From the IMG/VR virus record IMGVR_UViG_3300043331_002276, positions 1 to 25,378 of that record: a stretch of 25,378 bases of DNA; one strand, 5' to 3'. Below are positions 22,219 through 25,378 of this stretch, one piece after another (the first letter of the stretch is position 1; each line of letters opens with the position of its first letter). Origin of the DNA: a virus. The position numbers and the translations under genes were made by a program. The notes under the pieces were generated by a model. It searched no databases and was not told where the DNA came from. It worked only from the letters and a program-made list of their open reading frames with translations.

Positions 22219-22735
22219 ACGTAGTGCTCCTCAACGATAACAATGCCTTTTCCACCGACACTTCCTGCCTCGGGCCCTCCGCCACTAGTCTGGCGCCCGC
22301 CAGCGCCCCCGCCATAATCAGACCCATTTGTTTCTTGTCGTCCGCCGAATCCCAAATGCGCGCTGCCTCCCGTGCGGTTAAGCGTCGAGCTTGTGCTCGC
22401 CCCGGCGTATTCAGCACCACCAGTTATGCTGAAGTCACCTCCTGTTCCAGTTCCGCCTATGCCCACTGAGCCATTCGGCGCCCCGGCATCCATGCCAGCC
22501 CCTCCGCCGCCTCCTGTCGCTGAACAATGTGAGCCAAACGAGGAAGTTCCTCCCGTTCCTCCTGCTCCACCGCCAGATGTTCCTGCTATTCCTCCAGCAC
22601 CGACTGTTGCTGTTTCAGTTGGACCGATAGTTGATGCGTCCAACAGTTTTTCGGTATATCCTCCACCACCACCTGCGCCAGAAACACCGGGGACAGTATC
22701 ATCATTACCCCCACTTCCACCACCCCCCGCTTGCA
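22215..22735 (-). repeat. Glycine-rich repeat region of the tail fibre
   Basis: The segment encodes the C-terminal ~173 residues, rich in GG and GGG runs separated by short variable strings (GGGGSGGND, GAGGGGGYTEK, GTSGGGAGGTGGTSS, GGGGGAGMDAG). The DNA has repeated CCACC/CCTCC-type strings that could promote slippage or recombination. Such regions are hot spots for receptor-tip variation in other phages. Confidence 0.7.
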
Positions 22736-23888
22736 CTTGCACCTTCGCCCAAAGCAAGTCCCACGGCTTCGTATAGGTATTAGCGCCAGTCGAAGTGAAG
22801 ACCTGCTTCGTCGGTGCTTTACGTGGAAACGGAGCGAGCTCAACCAAGTCTGGATTGGCCGCCCAGGTTCCAGCAGTCGTCTGCGTGTCCCGGCTCCGAC
22901 CGATGCAGACAAACGGAACGTCTGTTCGGGCGCTTGCAGAATACATCACTGTTTGACTGTCAGCCGCGCCAGCGCCCCCCTCGGCAGTAGTCGAGATGAT
23001 GCCAAAATAGCCGTGGAACTTGTTGCTTACGGCATATTCGACAGTCCCACCGAAGTCGATCAGATAGTGATAAATCGGCCCAGCAACGTTGTCGCCGTGT
23101 CCTAACGTCGACCCGCTGCTGAGAACCAGCGACAGCGCCGCAGCGATCCTCCGGACATTGTAGCCTCCATTCGAGGCAGTTGCGTGCCGAAAGCTCACAT
23201 ATATTGGATCTCCGTCGGCCGGGTCGCCTCCATCCTGAGTCTTGAGCGCGCATGTCAGCGCTCCAGTCGCTGTCGAAAACGCCAGCGTTGCGTTCGCAAC
23301 AAACTGAAATGGAGGCTGCACGTATGAAAGGCCGTCGGCCGCTCCACTGTCTGGCATCAACAGCGTGCCATTTGCTCCAGCGGCCTTGCGCGCTGGGGTA
23401 TCCGCTGAGGTGCCGACAATCAGATCGCCCTTGGCGTCGATAAGTGTCTTGGAAATGTTGCTCGGAGTAAGCTCAGCTGCTAAGGCGAAAAACGCGCTGC
23501 CGCTGCAAAACACCAGTGCCGCCGAGCCATCCGCGACCACCAGCGTCAGCCCACCGTTGATCTGCTCTGTGCTCGCAGGATCAATCGTAACGGCTCCGCC
23601 GTTCGCTCTAGCAATAAACAAGTGTCCATTGCCAAGCGTCGCGGCCGCCGTAAGGTCGAGCGTCAGCGCTGCAGTGCAATTGAGCACCGTCATATTGTCT
23701 GTCGCCACCACAGTATAAGCGCCCGACTTGTTTTGATGACGCCAGGCTCTGCCTGCGAGGCCGGGCAACGTCGCCTTGAGGACGTTCTTTATCAGGCGAA
23801 TGTGATCATCGCCCTGCGCTTTCGCGTCGCCACCTGGCGGGTTCGTCCCAACCAGTCCGTCAAGATAAGTTGCAGATTCGAGGCTCAT
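22215..23888 (-). CDS. Tail fibre with glycine-rich C-terminal domain, 557 aa
   Basis: The start shares one base with the stop of the adaptor gene (TGATG). Residues 1-45 (SLESATYLDGLVGTNPPGGD, then AKAQGDDHIRLIKNVLKATLPG) are a widespread tail fibre N-terminal module. A strand-rich domain follows (about 47-135, with YTVVATDNMTVLNCTAALTLDL), then KGDLIVGTSADTPARKAAGANG (~152-173), a hinge seen in many fibres. The last ~170 residues, from 385, are very glycine-rich with repeated GGGG blocks, as in polyglycine-II-type receptor-binding tips. This domain is probably the host-range determinant. The fibre likely attaches to the tail hub formed with the adaptor and nozzle. Confidence 0.8.
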   Translation of the reverse strand: MSLESATYLDGLVGTNPPGGDAKAQGDDHIRLIKNVLKATLPGLAGRAWRHQNKSGAYTVVATDNMTVLNCTAALTLDLTAAATLGNGHLFIARANGGAVTIDPASTEQINGGLTLVVADGSAALVFCSGSAFFALAAELTPSNISKTLIDAKGDLIVGTSADTPARKAAGANGTLLMPDSGAADGLSYVQPPFQFVANATLAFSTATGALTCALKTQDGGDPADGDPIYVSFRHATASNGGYNVRRIAAALSLVLSSGSTLGHGDNVAGPIYHYLIDFGGTVEYAVSNKFHGYFGIISTTAEGGAGAADSQTVMYSASARTDVPFVCIGRSRDTQTTAGTWAANPDLVELAPFPRKAPTKQVFTSTGANTYTKPWDLLWAKVQVQAGGGGSGGNDDTVPGVSGAGGGGGYTEKLLDASTIGPTETATVGAGGIAGTSGGGAGGTGGTSSFGSHCSATGGGGGAGMDAGAPNGSVGIGGTGTGGDFSITGGAEYAGASTSSTLNRTGGSAHLGFGGRQETNGSDYGGGAGGRQTSGGGPEAGSVGGKGIVIVEEHYV

Positions 23889-24547
23889 CAGGAGTCTCCC
23901 ATCGAATAATCGGTGCTGGTAAACAACCAGGCGTTGTGCCTCCTAAAGAGGCCTTCGGACGCTGCCTTGCGCATGGCTTCAAAGCCTACGGCAGCAGCCT
24001 CGTCTCGGGTATGCATCGTAGCCATTGCGAAGCCAGCCTCGCCGATCAGCCAATTCGCTGCATCTTTCAGCCAGAGGTTCTCCGTTGCAGCATCTGCTGG
24101 CGACGCATCCTTTTTGTAATACAAAAGGCGCAGCTCTCGAACAGCGTCCGGAATCGGTCTCATGTAAATGCGTGAGCCGATGATATCGAAGAGCTTTGGA
24201 TCGCCCGCGACTTGCTCGAAATACCGCTGCTTCATTGTCGGAAAAGGATCTCGTTTGATCTCTCTCCACTGATCGGGCGAGGTGATGTTTGTGTCCTTCC
24301 AGTAGAAGGCGCTTTTCTCATCATCCAACTCGAGGAAATCTGCTGGCAGCTCGACGTAGTCCTGATTCGCTACTGTCACAAAGCCTGCGTTCGTATAGTC
24401 CGTGAATAGAAACCAAGGAAGTATTCCCAATCTTTCCTTGGCATTGTCCTGAGCGAGCTGCATCTCCAAGAGAACGTTCGCCCGCACGGAAGCTTGCGTC
24501 CTCACAAGACGAGCCATCGTCAGGTCCAGCGCGGCGTTACCATTCAT
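23888..24547 (-). CDS. Head-tail adaptor/tail tubular protein A-like (T7 gp11-like), 219 aa
   Basis: ATG overlaps the preceding stop (ATGA). The protein is mixed alpha/beta: an N-terminal helix (LARLVRTQASVRANVLLEMQ), DYVELPADFLELDDEKSAFYW, a central loop with RYFEQVAGDPKLFDIIGSRIYMRPIPDAVRELRLLYYKK, and a C-terminal helix pair (LWLKDAANWLIGEAGFAMATM and EAMRKAASEGLFRR). The signature 'VELPADFLE...IYMRPIPD...LRLLYYKK' resembles phage adaptor or gatekeeper proteins of the gp11 type, which form the dodecameric ring between portal and nozzle. Family length is about 190-220, so this is full length. It precedes the tail fibre, as expected for a T7-like order (gp11, then gp12 further on). Confidence 0.75.
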   Translation of the reverse strand: MNGNAALDLTMARLVRTQASVRANVLLEMQLAQDNAKERLGILPWFLFTDYTNAGFVTVANQDYVELPADFLELDDEKSAFYWKDTNITSPDQWREIKRDPFPTMKQRYFEQVAGDPKLFDIIGSRIYMRPIPDAVRELRLLYYKKDASPADAATENLWLKDAANWLIGEAGFAMATMHTRDEAAAVGFEAMRKAASEGLFRRHNAWLFTSTDYSMGDS

Positions 24548-25378
24548 CCTGAAACCCTCCAGATCAGATGCCCTGTGTCCAAGTCTATAAAGAGCCGTTG
24601 CAGGTTCGGAGCTGGTGGAGGCGTGAGTCTCGCCACGCTTCCAAACGACATGTCGGCTGAGCCAGAAAGCTGACCGACCCCGCGAAGCGTTCCAGAGTTG
24701 ACGAAAATCTGTCCCTCGGTTGCCGCAAGCAATCCTCTGCCATCCAGTGTGGCTGCGCCAGTAAAGACCTGCGCTGACTCGCCAACAATCCCACTGCCGG
24801 GACCAGACAGGCCACCACTGCCTGCAAATACTGCATCTGCTGTTCCTTCCAGGGCGCCTTCTGCAAGCAACGTAGCTGCGTGACTGAACGTAACCGCACC
24901 AGCTCCCGCGAGTGAACCGCGAGCGAGCAACAGCGCACTCTCGGCAAACAGCATGTCTGACGTTCCAACCAGCTGATCGCCCTGAACCGTGAGCTGCATC
25001 GACACGAGGTAGCTGTCGAGCACCTTCCAGCCCTCAATTGCCGCTGTGCCGACAAATTCCAGGGTTGCATTGACCAGCAGTGCGCCAGTTCCTGGCAGCT
25101 CTCCGTTGTTCTCGAAGGCAATTTCTGACAAGCCAACGATGCTTCCTGGCTGTAGAACTGTTCCACTCAGCGCAAATGCCAAGTCGCTTGCGCCCGCGGC
25201 TCCGACGCGGCCAGTCAACGTTGCCGACTCTCCAAAGGCAAACGCGGCTTCGCCAGTTATCTGGCCTGCACCGACGGTGAAGGATGGGATGACACTGTAA
25301 CTGTCCAACTCGAGCCAGTTGAGCTGTGCGTAATCTGCAATCGTCAGCGAGATCACACCCGCAACTGCGCCTCGACCG
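24544..25378 (-). CDS. Repeat-rich putative fibre/head-associated protein, 5' end beyond window
   Basis: The frame is open to the right edge. A GTG at 25356 gives 270 residues but has no convincing ribosome binding site, so the true start is probably outside the window. The protein has about nine degenerate repeats of roughly 20 residues with the pattern G.G.L.G.A...F..SA.L (for example LARGSLAGAGAVTFSHAATL), which suggests a beta-solenoid. A second level of repetition is an LDSY.V...TV...Q..G segment at residues 17-50 and again at 113-146. The C-terminus (NLQRLFIDLDTGHLIWRVSG) resembles short capping motifs in phage structural proteins. I infer a head fibre, decoration or tail appendage protein. 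Partial. Confidence 0.7.
   Translation of the reverse strand, partial: GRGAVAGVISLTIADYAQLNWLELDSYSVIPSFTVGAGQITGEAAFAFGESATLTGRVGAAGASDLAFALSGTVLQPGSIVGLSEIAFENNGELPGTGALLVNATLEFVGTAAIEGWKVLDSYLVSMQLTVQGDQLVGTSDMLFAESALLLARGSLAGAGAVTFSHAATLLAEGALEGTADAVFAGSGGLSGPGSGIVGESAQVFTGAATLDGRGLLAATEGQIFVNSGTLRGVGQLSGSADMSFGSVARLTPPPAPNLQRLFIDLDTGHLIWRVSG
24622..25278 (-). repeat. Degenerate ~60-nt (20-residue) coding repeats
   Basis: Nine or so units of 19-21 residues end in a hydrophobic residue after SA or SG (FGESATL, FALSGTVL, FAESALL, FSHAATL, FAGSGGL, FTGAATL, FVNSGTL). DNA identity between units is low, so they are conserved at protein level and appear old. A 96-residue offset duplication (25207-25308 and 24919-25020) is superimposed. 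Confidence 0.65.

Noticed and set aside
22372-22776. Plus-strand Pro-rich open frame (134 codons)
   Set aside because: Its proline runs are simply the complement of the glycine-rich tail fibre repeats.
1-25378. CRISPR arrays, tRNA genes, insertion sequences, attachment sites
   Set aside because: Looking along both strands I found no regularly spaced direct repeats, no tRNA-like cloverleaf, no transposase or integrase, and no terminal inverted repeats. A tRNA scan was not possible here.

Overview
The window looks like the central part of a lytic-type, podovirus-like (short-tailed) dsDNA phage genome, or a phage contig from a metagenome. Genes are packed almost without gaps, and many overlap by 4 nt (ATGA, GTGA or TTGA). 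The right half carries T7-like tail and ejection proteins, and the left half carries a phage-encoded family A DNA polymerase. I see no integrase, repressor or RNA polymerase. The host is probably a Gram-negative bacterium. A 3TM GTA-type holin, moderately high GC and a textbook Shine-Dalgarno sequence would suit an alphaproteobacterium, but that is an inference. Terminase, portal and major capsid genes are not in the window and probably lie beyond the right edge.

Positions 51-10051, plus strand: early and replication module. It opens with small accessory genes: a mosaic hypothetical protein, a protein with a KDAERYRWLR motif, and two tiny secretion-signal proteins of which one is Cys-rich. 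The DNA metabolism core follows: a Sak4-like P-loop ATPase, a possible ssDNA-binding or DUF669-like protein, an unknown 130-residue protein, a ParB-domain/DNA methyltransferase fusion, and a MazG-like nucleotide pyrophosphohydrolase. Next come an 18-codon ORF behind a perfect 14-nt Shine-Dalgarno, a small WIPLSQ..EWIARKVGL protein, a two-helix membrane protein and a short hypothetical. The module ends with a uracil-DNA-glycosylase-like/DNA polymerase I fusion, a replicative-helicase-like ATPase and a small basic protein.

Positions 10042-25378, minus strand (read right to left): late virion and lysis module. The transcription order is a repeat-rich fibre-like protein (cut by the window edge), a T7 gp11-like adaptor, a glycine-rich tail fibre, and a lysis group (single-TM Cys protein, M15 peptidase endolysin, 3TM holin). 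Then come a T7 gp12/P22 gp10-like tail nozzle, a small virion protein, a GNAT-like protein, three internal-virion-type proteins (Ala/Gly-rich with glycine zipper, Pro/Gln-rich, coiled coil), and a 2077-residue polyvalent ejection protein with metallopeptidase and ADP-ribosyltransferase domains.

The two modules converge head-on and their last genes overlap by 10 nt. The left arm would copy and protect the genome through recombination, methylation, nucleotide-pool cleaning and uracil recognition. The right arm builds the tail and the ejection machine, delivers possible host-modifying enzymes with the DNA, and lyses the cell.
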